Below, in pieces: positions 55,556 through 63,365 of a stretch of DNA of 64,000 nucleotides. The DNA lies in the NCBI GenBank assembly GCA_016703965.1, contig JADJBB010000021.1:620001-684000 (forward strand), written 5' to 3'. Position numbers and translations under genes: made by a program. Position 1 is the first letter of the stretch. Every line of letters begins with the position of its first letter. The notes under the pieces are model-generated. The model made no database searches. It saw only the letters and a list, made by a program, of their open reading frames with translations, and was not told the origin of the DNA. Source of the DNA: Acidobacteriota bacterium (GTDB lineage Bacteria; Acidobacteriota; Blastocatellia; Pyrinomonadales; Pyrinomonadaceae).

Positions 55556-56035
55556 CTACTCGATAAAATCGTCCGGCATGTCGCGAGGTTCGAGGTTGTT
55601 GCGGTTGATGATGCGGGCACATCCATTCCACCTCAGGATCGGATCATCGTTTCCGGCGGGCCGCATCGCTTCGGCGGTTTCAAAGCAGTCCATTGCCTGA
55701 CGAAATAGCTCGTATGCGCCGATACCATTTTTGGCGAGAACTGCCTTGGCACGACGCTCATACATGATGCCTGTGTAGTATGTGCGTTCGTAGTCGCTCT
55801 TGATGCGCGTGACGAATTCAGTTATCCGGGCATCGCCGATCGCGTAGTCCTTGCCAAAACGGTCGCTCATCGCGAGGACAAGATTTTTCAGGGCTTCCTG
55901 ATTCTCAGGATCTATGGCGAGAATATCGAGATAGATGCTCTCGGCTGCTCCGGGTTCGTTGAGGAGGCGATAGCGATTGGCTTTTTCGAGTGCGGCGGGA
56001 ATCGCCTCGACGTGTAACGGTTTTAATTCGAACAT
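55556..56035 (-). CDS. TPR-like helical protein downstream of the sdh genes
   Basis: 159 residues, all helical. The pattern LEKANRYRLLNEPGAAESIY LDI, then IDPENQEALKNLVLAMSDRF and a third pair (GAYELFRQAMDCFETAEAMR) matches tetratricopeptide repeats. It ends DMPDDFIE. It lies 21 bases after the two-TM protein gene and on the same strand as sdhC-sdhA-sdhB, so it may belong to that operon, perhaps as an assembly factor. The function is inferred from position only. Confidence 0.65.
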   Translation of the reverse strand: MFELKPLHVEAIPAALEKANRYRLLNEPGAAESIYLDILAIDPENQEALKNLVLAMSDRFGKDYAIGDARITEFVTRIKSDYERTYYTGIMYERRAKAVLAKNGIGAYELFRQAMDCFETAEAMRPAGNDDPILRWNGCARIINRNNLEPRDMPDDFIE

Positions 56036-56056
56036 GTTAGTTTCCCTTCGAGAGAG

Positions 56057-56344
56057 CTACTGTACATCCATACTCTGGGCAGCAAAAGCCTTTTCATTTC
56101 GCCGCCAGTTAATAAAACCCATGATCCCGCCGAACAGAGTACCATGAAAAAAGAACGTCACCCAAGTACGCGTCATGGTGAAATACTGCCCAAACGTCTG
56201 ATCAGCATCCGCTAAAAAGAAATAGCCGACAACCTGCAATATAACGGCAAAAGGGCCGCCTGTGAATAGGACACCCTCGATCAACAAAAAACGGACGATG
56301 CCGCGAGCTCTTTTTTCGGCCCAAGCGGCCTGTGAATACTTCAT
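56057..56344 (-). CDS. Small two-TM membrane protein after sdhB
   Basis: 95 residues with two hydrophobic segments (about 18-43, FLLIEGVLFTGGPFAVILQV; and 60-80, TWVTFFFHGTLFGGIMGFIN). It starts 12 bases after the sdhB stop, which suggests translation from the same message. Its role is unknown; it could be a small extra anchor or assembly partner of the succinate dehydrogenase, but it carries no conserved haem ligands in an SdhD-like arrangement. Confidence 0.65.
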   Translation of the reverse strand: MKYSQAAWAEKRARGIVRFLLIEGVLFTGGPFAVILQVVGYFFLADADQTFGQYFTMTRTWVTFFFHGTLFGGIMGFINWRRNEKAFAAQSMDVQ

Positions 56345-56356
56345 TTAACGATCCGA

Positions 56357-57100
56357 CTACTTCTTTCTAAACAATTTTACCAGTTTTCCGATCGGATCGT
56401 AATGTTCGTCAACCACGCGTTCCTTGAGTGGAATGATAGCGTTATCGGTGATCGTAATATGCTCCGGGCAAACCTTAGTGCAGCATTTAGTGATGTTGCA
56501 GTAGCCGATGCCGAATAGTTCCTTTAGATCCTCGGTTCGGTTCTCCGTATCGAGCGGGTGCATCTCTAATGCAGCCGTATAGACCAGAAATCGCGGGCCA
56601 ATGAATTCCTGGTGCTTTTCATGATCGCGAAGCACGTGGCAGACGTCCTGACATAGGTAGCACTCGATGCATTTACGGAATTCCTGCACGCGGTCGATAT
56701 CTTCCTGCTGCATTCGCCATGTTCCGTCCTCGGCGTCTGGTTTACGGGGTTTGAATTTCTTGATGCGTTTTTTGACCTCGTAATTCCAACTTACGTCGGT
56801 GATCAGATCCTTGACCGGCGGAAAGGCTCGCATTGGTTCGATGGTCACGGGCTCGTCGAGCGGAATAGTATCGAGCCTCGTCATGCACATCAGCTTCGGC
56901 ATGCCGTTGATCTCAGCCGAGCACGAACCGCACTTGCCGGCTTTACAGTTCCAACGGCAAGCCAGATCCGGTGCCGACTCAGCCTGTATCTGATGCACCG
57001 CATCAAGCACAACCATTCCCTCGGTCACATCGGTCCGATAATCGACCATCTCCGCCGTCTCACGCCCACCACGTCTGATACTAAATGTTGCTTGTGCCAT
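56357..57100 (-). CDS. sdhB: Succinate dehydrogenase/fumarate reductase iron-sulfur subunit
   Basis: 247 residues. The N-terminal [2Fe-2S] ferredoxin domain has CKAGKCGSC with a further cysteine at 72 (ligands about Cys52, 57, 60 and 72). The C-terminal domain holds the cysteines for the [4Fe-4S] and [3Fe-4S] centres in CIECYLCQDVC and CNITKCCTKVCP. It passes electrons from the flavoprotein to the membrane subunit and quinone. In the usual operon sdhA would precede it directly; here a 508-base GxxExxY unit lies between them. Confidence 0.95.
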   Translation of the reverse strand: MAQATFSIRRGGRETAEMVDYRTDVTEGMVVLDAVHQIQAESAPDLACRWNCKAGKCGSCSAEINGMPKLMCMTRLDTIPLDEPVTIEPMRAFPPVKDLITDVSWNYEVKKRIKKFKPRKPDAEDGTWRMQQEDIDRVQEFRKCIECYLCQDVCHVLRDHEKHQEFIGPRFLVYTAALEMHPLDTENRTEDLKELFGIGYCNITKCCTKVCPEHITITDNAIIPLKERVVDEHYDPIGKLVKLFRKK

Positions 57101-57105
57101 AGGAA

Positions 57106-57613
57106 ATAGTAACCACTAAAAAACACGAAAAAGCACTAAAATGAGTTAAAGCACGTATCGTTTCCATTCGAGATGCGGTGTGCTTCCAAAATTTGCTAAG
57201 ACTCCTAATTTCATTTTTGTGATCTTTAGATAGTTTAGGAGTTGAGCAACCTCAATATTTGAAAGCTTCGGCAATACCTTGAGCTCAAGAATTATCTCTC
57301 CGAAACACACGAAATCAGGACAATACTTCTTTTCCAACAATACATCCTTGTAATACAATTCCAACGGTTTTTCACGTTCAAACGGAATCGATCTTTTTGT
57401 AAACTCAACCGCCAAAGCCTCTTGGTAAATTGGTTCGAGGAAGCCGATCCCGAGCGTCTTATATACTTCGAACATTGCCCCCGCAATCAGGTAAACCTCT
57501 TCCTTATACAACAACTCGGACATAAGATTTTGGAACCACGAAAGGACACCAAAAAAACACCAAATTAGGAATTCTTTTTTCGTGTTTCTTTCGTGTATTT
57601 TAGTGGTTACTAT
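57106..57613. mobile_element. GxxExxY unit with terminal inverted repeats
   Basis: ATAGTAACCACTAAAA at 57106-57121 is exactly mirrored by TTTTAGTGGTTACTAT at 57598-57613. Beyond these 16 bases the arms continue as ACACGAAA-type repeat DNA, for about 36 bases on each side. The unit contains one gene (GxxExxY) and no transposase, and sits between sdhA and sdhB. A smaller relative lies at 54982-55049. Confidence 0.65.
57146..57523 (-). CDS. GxxExxY family protein (PD-(D/E)XK-like)
   Basis: 125 residues. The name-giving motif appears as GIGFLEPIYQEAL, near residues 25-37. A PD-(D/E)XK nuclease-like core follows: CPDFVCFGEIILELKV, with Asp and the E-x-K spacing. NFGSTPHLEWKRYVL ends the protein as in the family. 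The family is frequent in Bacteroidota, Acidobacteriota and others, often between unrelated genes and near CACGAA-type repeats, and its function is not established. Here it interrupts the sdh operon inside terminal inverted repeats. Confidence 0.88.
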   Translation of the reverse strand: MSELLYKEEVYLIAGAMFEVYKTLGIGFLEPIYQEALAVEFTKRSIPFEREKPLELYYKDVLLEKKYCPDFVCFGEIILELKVLPKLSNIEVAQLLNYLKITKMKLGVLANFGSTPHLEWKRYVL

Positions 57614-57617
57614 CTTT

Positions 57618-59426
57618 CTATCCCATTTCCTTAATAACCTCTTTCAAATAATCCGGCATTTCCGGAATCGGAATTTTTGAGATCGCCATCGCGCCGTCTT
57701 CGGTCTTTTTGAGGGCGAAGTTGAATTTGGCAAATTCCGGATCTTTTGCCTGGAAATCTTCGCGAAAATGGCCGCCGCGGCTCTCCGTGCGTTCGATTGC
57801 CGCCCGGGCGATGGCTTCGGAGACGATGAGCAGGTTGTGCAGGTCGAGTGCCGTGTGCCAGCCGGGGTTGAAATCGATGTTGCCGGGGACAAATGTCCGT
57901 GCGGCTCGGTTTCTGAGAATATCGAGGCCGTTCAGAGCCTCGATCATCTCGTCCTGTGTGCGGACGATGCCGACATTTGCCTGCATCAATTCCTGCAGAT
58001 CGTGTTGGATCGTGTACGGATTCTCCCCGCCTTCTCGTTCAAATGGTTCGAGTGCGCTTTTCGCGATCTTGGCGACCTGGTCGTTGTCGATCGTGCCGTG
58101 GCCGTTCTCTTTGGCAAAGATCGCGGCATATTCACCGGCTCGCTTGCCGAAAACGATGAGATCTGAGAGTGAATTGCCCCCGAGACGGTTCGCACCGTTG
58201 ATACCTGCCGCGCATTCACCTGCCGCGAATAATCCAGGTACGGTCGATGCCTGCGTATCCGCATCAACCCGAATGCCGCCCATCACATAATGCGTCGTCG
58301 GCCCAACCTCCATCGGTGTGGTCGTGATGTCGAGATTCGCGAGCTGCTTGAACTGGTGATACATCGACGGAAGCTTCTTCTTAATGTGGTCCGGTGCGTT
58401 TTGTATCTTTTCTTTGATCCAGGCGATGTCGAGGTAAACTCCGCCGTGCGGCGAACCGCGTCCGGCTTTGACCTCGCGCATGATGCAGCGGGCGACGTGG
58501 TCGCGGGTAAGGAGTTCGGGCGGGCGTCGGGCGTTTTTGTCACCGGTCACGTATCGCCAGCCTTCCTCTTCGTTGTCGGCGGTTTGGTCTTTGTAGTTGT
58601 CCGGAATGTCGTCGAACATGAACCGCTTGCCTTCGCTGTTACGCAAAATGCCGCCTTCGCCGCGGACGCCTTCGGTGACGAGAATTCCGCGAACCGACGG
58701 CGGCCAGACCATGCCGGTCGGGTGGAACTGGATAAATTCCATATCGATCAGCTCAGCTCCGGCGTCGTAAGCGAGAGCGTGGCCATCGCCAGTTCCTTCC
58801 CACGAATTAGAAGTGATCTTGTACGCCCGCCCGATGCCGCCGGTCGCCAGCACCAACGCCTTGCATTTATAAATGCGAAAACGCCCGTGTTCACGCTCAT
58901 ATGCGAGACAGCCGACCACGCGATCACCGTCTTTCAGCAGTGAAAGCACGGTGACCTCCATGTAAACCTCAATGCCCTGATGAATACCGTGATCTTGGAG
59001 CGTACGGATCAGCTCTAAACCGGTACGGTCGCCAACGTGAGCAAGCCTCGGATAGCGATGCCCGCCGAAATTTCGCTGGAGGATCTTGCCGTCTTTTGTG
59101 CGGTCAAAAACTGCACCCCAGGCCTCTAATTCTTTGACGCGGTCCGGGGCCTCTTTTGCATGAAGCTCGGCCATTCGCCAGTTATTTACGTATTGGCCGC
59201 CGCGCATCGTGTCAGCGAAATGTACCCGCCAATTGTCGCGGTCATCGACATTCCCCATCGCCGCCGCCATGCCGCCCTCAGCCATCACGGTGTGAGCCTT
59301 GCCGAGCAAGGACTTGCATATCAGCCCGACGCTCACACCCGAGCCCGAGGCCTCAATAGCCGCCCGAAGCCCCGCTCCACCAGCACCGATGACGATAACG
59401 TCGTGTTCAAATATTGGATAATCCAT
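57618..59426 (-). CDS. sdhA: Succinate dehydrogenase/fumarate reductase flavoprotein subunit
   Basis: 602 residues. FAD binding: HDVIVIGAGGAGLRAAIEAS at the start; the covalent-FAD histidine is about His45 in GKAHTVMAEGGMAAAMG. The catalytic region has LIDMEFIQFHPTGMVWPPSV and VTEGVRGEGGILRNSEGKRF, and later VMGGIRVDADTQASTVPGLF and GANRLGGNSLSDLIVFGKRA. It oxidises succinate to fumarate at the inner membrane and links the TCA cycle (with icd in this window) to respiration. The bases before its ATG are the end of the Y1 transposase unit (AACTGATAAGA), so its original leader has probably been replaced. Confidence 0.95.
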   Translation of the reverse strand: MDYPIFEHDVIVIGAGGAGLRAAIEASGSGVSVGLICKSLLGKAHTVMAEGGMAAAMGNVDDRDNWRVHFADTMRGGQYVNNWRMAELHAKEAPDRVKELEAWGAVFDRTKDGKILQRNFGGHRYPRLAHVGDRTGLELIRTLQDHGIHQGIEVYMEVTVLSLLKDGDRVVGCLAYEREHGRFRIYKCKALVLATGGIGRAYKITSNSWEGTGDGHALAYDAGAELIDMEFIQFHPTGMVWPPSVRGILVTEGVRGEGGILRNSEGKRFMFDDIPDNYKDQTADNEEEGWRYVTGDKNARRPPELLTRDHVARCIMREVKAGRGSPHGGVYLDIAWIKEKIQNAPDHIKKKLPSMYHQFKQLANLDITTTPMEVGPTTHYVMGGIRVDADTQASTVPGLFAAGECAAGINGANRLGGNSLSDLIVFGKRAGEYAAIFAKENGHGTIDNDQVAKIAKSALEPFEREGGENPYTIQHDLQELMQANVGIVRTQDEMIEALNGLDILRNRAARTFVPGNIDFNPGWHTALDLHNLLIVSEAIARAAIERTESRGGHFREDFQAKDPEFAKFNFALKKTEDGAMAISKIPIPEMPDYLKEVIKEMG

Positions 59427-59430
59427 TCTT

Positions 59431-60032
59431 ATCAGTTGCCACTAGCTTTAGCTAGTGGACTCAGCAAACAAAAGACAAGGCTTTAGCCGAAACTAGTGCG
59501 AATCAGGAAATCTATGAAAACCAGCTCGGACGAGAAAATTATCGAACTCTTGCTCAAACGTTGCTTGCCGATGATGCTCCTCTTGACTTGCTATATAACG
59601 CCGAACACTGTTCAAACCCGCCGGATTTACCGAAACAACAAAGTATTCGTTCTGCCATTCAAACTTATGGTTGGTGAGTCCGCTTTTGTTAATCCAAAAT
59701 GAGGACTCGCCCTTTAAGAGCTGCATTATCTTTTCTATCGACTGATCGCTGCCAAGCGATATCAAGCAATGTACATGATCTATGTATCCGTTTATGTGAT
59801 CGATAAATATACCTTTTGTTCTGGCATTCTCTCGGATATGTTGAAAAACAGACTGCCGGATGTTGTCACTGAGAAGTGGAGCATGATTTTTTGTCGCCCA
59901 AACAAAATGTAACCAGACCCTTATCCAAGGCATACGTGCTCAAGTTTGCGTAGCTTTATTTTAAGAATATTTCGGCTAAAGCCTATTTCCTTATCTACTT
60001 CTCTCCACTAGCTGAAGCTAGTGGCAACTGAT
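59431..60032. mobile_element. IS200-like unit with palindromic, inverted ends
   Basis: The two ends are inverted copies: ATCAGTTGCCACTAGCTT at 59431 against its complement ending at 60032, each including a CCACTAGCT/AGCTAGTGG hairpin, and then GGCTTTAGCCGAAA at 59479 against TTTCGGCTAAAGCC near 59970. Together they bracket the Y1 transposase gene. Paired hairpins fit elements moved as single strands by HUH/Y1 transposases, though typical IS200 ends are not inverted copies of each other. The unit sits between sdhC and sdhA. Confidence 0.65.
59493..59933 (-). CDS. IS200/IS605-type Y1 transposase (TnpA-like)
   Basis: 146 residues, the normal length of the family. The HUH metal site is HVH at His53-His55 (YIDHVHCLISLG), and the catalytic tyrosine is Tyr113 in RRYIASQEEHH, with the Y-x-x-x-Q spacing typical of TnpA. 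GESSFWINKSGLTNHKFEWQ is the conserved loop before it. It nicks and joins single-stranded hairpin ends. It could mobilise its own unit and, possibly, palindromic repeats elsewhere in the genome. All key residues are present, so it may be active. Confidence 0.93.
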   Translation of the reverse strand: MPWIRVWLHFVWATKNHAPLLSDNIRQSVFQHIRENARTKGIFIDHINGYIDHVHCLISLGSDQSIEKIMQLLKGESSFWINKSGLTNHKFEWQNEYFVVSVNPAGLNSVRRYIASQEEHHRQATFEQEFDNFLVRAGFHRFPDSH

Positions 60033-60077
60033 GCTCGTTAGATCAGTTATTCCTTCCTTCCAAAGAACGTCTCATCG

Positions 60078-60878
60078 CTAAAAAAATCTGAAATCTTTCC
60101 AAACGCCCATCGAGCACATCCGCACGTAGATATCCGAAAACCCGACCACAAACAAGCTGATCCACGCGAATAACATGTGCCGTTTGTTCAGCGCGCTGAC
60201 GCAGCCGTACGCTTTTTTCCTGATCGGTTTGTTCGAAAGCACGTCATAAACGCCGCCGACGAGATGCCGCAGGCTATGGCAGCTTAGGGTGTAGAAGCCG
60301 AGGCAAAAGACATTCGCCGTCAGGACGATAGTTCCTACGCCGATGCCAAAATGCTGTTTGCCGTCTGGGCCGAGGAACCACATCGCATTCCACGCGTCGT
60401 AGGCGAGGAAGAACAAAAATATTAGTGCAAGATAGAGAAAATAGCGATGGATGTTTTGCATAACCAGCGGGAACCAGTTTTCGCCGCGATAGCCTTTGCG
60501 CGGTTCGCCAACGGCACAGGCGATCGGATCGGCCCACATGGCTTTGTAGTAGGCTCCGCGATAGTAATAGCACGTGAACCGAAATCCGCCGGGAGCCCAC
60601 AGGATAAGCAAAGCGGGCGAAAACGGCAGCCACGACGGCAGCCAGCTCGGCGGCGGGCCGAAGAGCGCGTGAGGCGAATTTCCGAATATCTCAGGCGAAT
60701 AGAACGGTGACAAATAATTGCCAAAGCTGTAATGCTGGCCCTGAAATGCTGCCCACGTTGAATACACAACGAACGCTCCAAGCCCAATGAAGGTCAGCAG
60801 CGGCGCGACCCACCAGTTGTCCCTGCGCATCGTCTGACCAAATCCTCGCCGCTGAATCGATACCAGATTAGATGCCAT
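60078..60878 (-). CDS. sdhC: Succinate dehydrogenase cytochrome b membrane subunit
   Basis: 266 residues with about five membrane helices, of the single-subunit (type B-like/Frd-like) kind: WWVAPLLTFIGLGAFVVYST, GGFRFTCYYYRGAYYKAMWA, MQNIHRYFLYLALIFLFFLA, IGVGTIVLTANVFCLGFYTL and LFAWISLFVVGFSDIYVRMC. Several histidines within or near helices (HRYF, CHSLRHLVGG, NKRHML) are candidate haem b ligands. It anchors SdhA and SdhB and reduces quinone. It leads the operon, with the transposase unit next downstream. Confidence 0.9.
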   Translation of the reverse strand: MASNLVSIQRRGFGQTMRRDNWWVAPLLTFIGLGAFVVYSTWAAFQGQHYSFGNYLSPFYSPEIFGNSPHALFGPPPSWLPSWLPFSPALLILWAPGGFRFTCYYYRGAYYKAMWADPIACAVGEPRKGYRGENWFPLVMQNIHRYFLYLALIFLFFLAYDAWNAMWFLGPDGKQHFGIGVGTIVLTANVFCLGFYTLSCHSLRHLVGGVYDVLSNKPIRKKAYGCVSALNKRHMLFAWISLFVVGFSDIYVRMCSMGVWKDFRFF

Positions 60879-60982
60879 AAAGACGAACCTGCTGCTTATA
60901 CGAGAATAACTAAATTGTCTGCTGAGAAGTTGATAAAATTTACGCGAAATCTGGTTCTAAGTCAAGGAAAATAAAGGATGTC

Positions 60983-63319
60983 TTATCGGTTTCCACTAAC
61001 ATATCGGTCGTAAACCACCTGCGGCGTGTCAAGGTTTTTTCCGGCTTTGATATTCGTCGCGAGGCGAATGAACTGTGCCATCGACCACGCAAGCGGCGTT
61101 GCCGAACCGGTGCCCTCGCCAAACTTCAGGTCGGGGACGAATTGTTTATCGGGAGATCTGAGATCTGGTTTGTCCCAGACTTGTTCGGGGATCATGAGGC
61201 CTTCGTTGGCGAATTTCGCCATCGCGTCGAGCCGATTATATCGCCAACCATCCATTTCCTTTTCGTTGCAATTGAATCCATCAAGTTGGATCTTTTTGAT
61301 GGTTTCATTGCAAAGAGCGATTTCATATTGGCCGCGTTCGCCGGAAAGCAGAACCCATAAACGCCCTTTCCCTGTATATTTTCCGTCAAAGTTCCAACGC
61401 CGTCCGTCATCCATTTCGCCGTACCCGTCGTGGTTGTAGCGGTAGAAGCCGTCACCGTTCGGCGTTGTGACCTTGATGACTTGGTCGATAACCTTTACCG
61501 ATTTGGCGATCAGCGGATCGTTCGCGGGTTTGAGGCCGAGGCGTACGAGTTCGAGGAAGCCCGCGTCGACGATGTCGCGTTCGTCATAGGTGCCGGAGCC
61601 GTTATTGATCTCGATCATTTCACCGGCATCGGGTTTGCCGTTCTGGGTGATGCGGAGGTAATAGTTGCCGTCGCCGTATTTGCCGGTTTTGGTCGCGGTC
61701 CAATTTTCGATATTGGCGTGCCAATTGTCGGCGGTTGCGAGATATTTTGCGGCGGAGGCTGTATCGCCGTTTCGCTTTGCAATGTCGGCGGCACACACGA
61801 GCCCGGCGATCTCGGCGGCGATGGTCGATGGCGAATAGCCGGATTCCTCTTCCCAACGCTCCTGCGGCGTCGCGGGGCCGTTTTTGACGATGAAATCGGC
61901 CGCTTTTTTCAGGTGATTTTCGTAAGTCGCCTTATCAAACCTTCCAAGCTGCCACGCCATAATCAGCGGAAAAGCGACCTCGTCCATCTGAAGCGAACCC
62001 CAGAAAGGCTTGCCGTCGAGCCACGAATTCTGCGGAAAACTGCCATCCGGCTTTTGCTGAACCTTCAGCAAAAAATCCAAAGCCCGCTCCGCCGCCGCCC
62101 TATCGCCAAGCGCCATGTACGCCGTAAAAACCTGATACAGATCGCGTGCCCAAACGAGATGATATCCGCCGACATTATTTTCGTTCGCATTCTCACCACC
62201 GCCCCACGGAACCGTCAAACTAGCAATATTCGCCCCACGCGCAGTCTTATCTTCAAGAGCCTTTAACTGCATCGCAGCCATGTTGAACTGGGCCTGGAAT
62301 TTGGGATCGACTTTAGGGATGGTTTTGACGTAATCGGCCCACTCGCGTTCATACTCAACAAAAAGGCGTTCGACATAATCTGCAAATTTTGAGGCCTCCC
62401 GTTTTGGTGGTGTAGTCCAATCTTTGAACGCGTACTGAATCCACGATCTGAATGGCTCTTTGACTACGTCATCGATCGTTCGAGCAAACGACAGAGTTAC
62501 AACGAAGTTCCTAGGGTGTGTAACGCGAGCGATCTGAACGATATTTCCACTTTCAGCATTTGTTTGTCGGCTGTTTATCGTTCCACCCTTGCGAAGCTGT
62601 GTAAGACCATCGTTCGGACCGATCGGACCTGTCCATGCTTCTTCCATCTTACCGCTGATATGGAGAAATGATGAGATCTCGCCGTCATAGCCAACGAATC
62701 CGGAGAGAACATCTTTTGATCTTTGATCCGAGGGATCAGATGGCTTAGCGAGGTAGTACGCGCCGCTGTCGTGCATGCCGCTATTTGCCAGAGAGGGATC
62801 GTAAAAGACGTACAATCGCAGGCCGCTCACTTTTGGCAGAAATTCAACTTTTATCAAGATGGAGTTACTTTTTTGATCGGCTGCATAGGTTTTAGAGATC
62901 TTCCATTTCCCTGACTTCGCCGTATTCACCTGCTGAAATGTCAGCGAATCAGGCCGTAGGACTTTGATCTCGTGGATCGCGTCGTCCTGCTCGGTTTCGA
63001 CCTTTTTTGTTTTGGGATCGACGACGAGGAATTGCAGGAGGTGAACATTCGCAACCGTCACATCCGGATAATAAACCTCGGTCATCACGCCCTGAGCGAG
63101 TGTGAACCAGACCTTTGATTCGAGCGAAGCGGATGTGCCGACGGCTTGTTTACCGGCGGTCGCCCACTGGGCGTCCTTGCCTGGGCCGCCGGGTGAGATG
63201 GTTTGGGCTGTGATGGCGAGCGAGAAAAGAATTAACGACAGATGGATAAAGATGGACACGGATAAGAAACGGTACACAGGAAAGATTACCCACGTTTTGC
63301 TTTTAGCGCTGATTTCCAT
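60983..63319 (-). CDS. GH15 glucoamylase (glucan 1,4-alpha-glucosidase)
   Basis: 778 residues. A signal peptide (about 1-39, cleavage near AITAQ) is followed by the glucodextranase-type N-terminal beta domain (about 42-310, GPGKDAQWATAGKQAVGTSA, VWFTLAQGVMTEVYYPDVTV) and the GH15 (alpha/alpha)6 catalytic domain (about 330-770). Typical GH15 elements are GGYHLVWARDLYQVFTAYMA, GSLQMDEVAFPLIMAWQLGR and GLMIPEQVWD, where the catalytic glutamates are expected. It releases glucose from starch or glycogen-like glucans in the periplasm or medium. The signal peptide and translation start overlap a dispersed repeat (63250-63351). The alginate-lyase-like gene lies upstream on the same strand. Confidence 0.92.
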   Translation of the reverse strand: MEISAKSKTWVIFPVYRFLSVSIFIHLSLILFSLAITAQTISPGGPGKDAQWATAGKQAVGTSASLESKVWFTLAQGVMTEVYYPDVTVANVHLLQFLVVDPKTKKVETEQDDAIHEIKVLRPDSLTFQQVNTAKSGKWKISKTYAADQKSNSILIKVEFLPKVSGLRLYVFYDPSLANSGMHDSGAYYLAKPSDPSDQRSKDVLSGFVGYDGEISSFLHISGKMEEAWTGPIGPNDGLTQLRKGGTINSRQTNAESGNIVQIARVTHPRNFVVTLSFARTIDDVVKEPFRSWIQYAFKDWTTPPKREASKFADYVERLFVEYEREWADYVKTIPKVDPKFQAQFNMAAMQLKALEDKTARGANIASLTVPWGGGENANENNVGGYHLVWARDLYQVFTAYMALGDRAAAERALDFLLKVQQKPDGSFPQNSWLDGKPFWGSLQMDEVAFPLIMAWQLGRFDKATYENHLKKAADFIVKNGPATPQERWEEESGYSPSTIAAEIAGLVCAADIAKRNGDTASAAKYLATADNWHANIENWTATKTGKYGDGNYYLRITQNGKPDAGEMIEINNGSGTYDERDIVDAGFLELVRLGLKPANDPLIAKSVKVIDQVIKVTTPNGDGFYRYNHDGYGEMDDGRRWNFDGKYTGKGRLWVLLSGERGQYEIALCNETIKKIQLDGFNCNEKEMDGWRYNRLDAMAKFANEGLMIPEQVWDKPDLRSPDKQFVPDLKFGEGTGSATPLAWSMAQFIRLATNIKAGKNLDTPQVVYDRYVSGNR

Positions 63320-63351
63320 CTTTTCTTATCTGTGTCTATCCGTGTCCATCT
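63250..63351. repeat. Inverted repeat that encodes part of a signal peptide
   Basis: AGATGGACACGGATAAGAAA at 63250-63269 is mirrored by 63321-63351 (TTTTCTTATC, then CCGTGTCCATCT). The left arm encodes RFLSVSIF and part of the hydrophobic core of the glucoamylase signal peptide; the right arm is the leader just before its ATG. Confidence 0.65.
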
Positions 63352-63365
63352 GAGGTAAAACTCGA

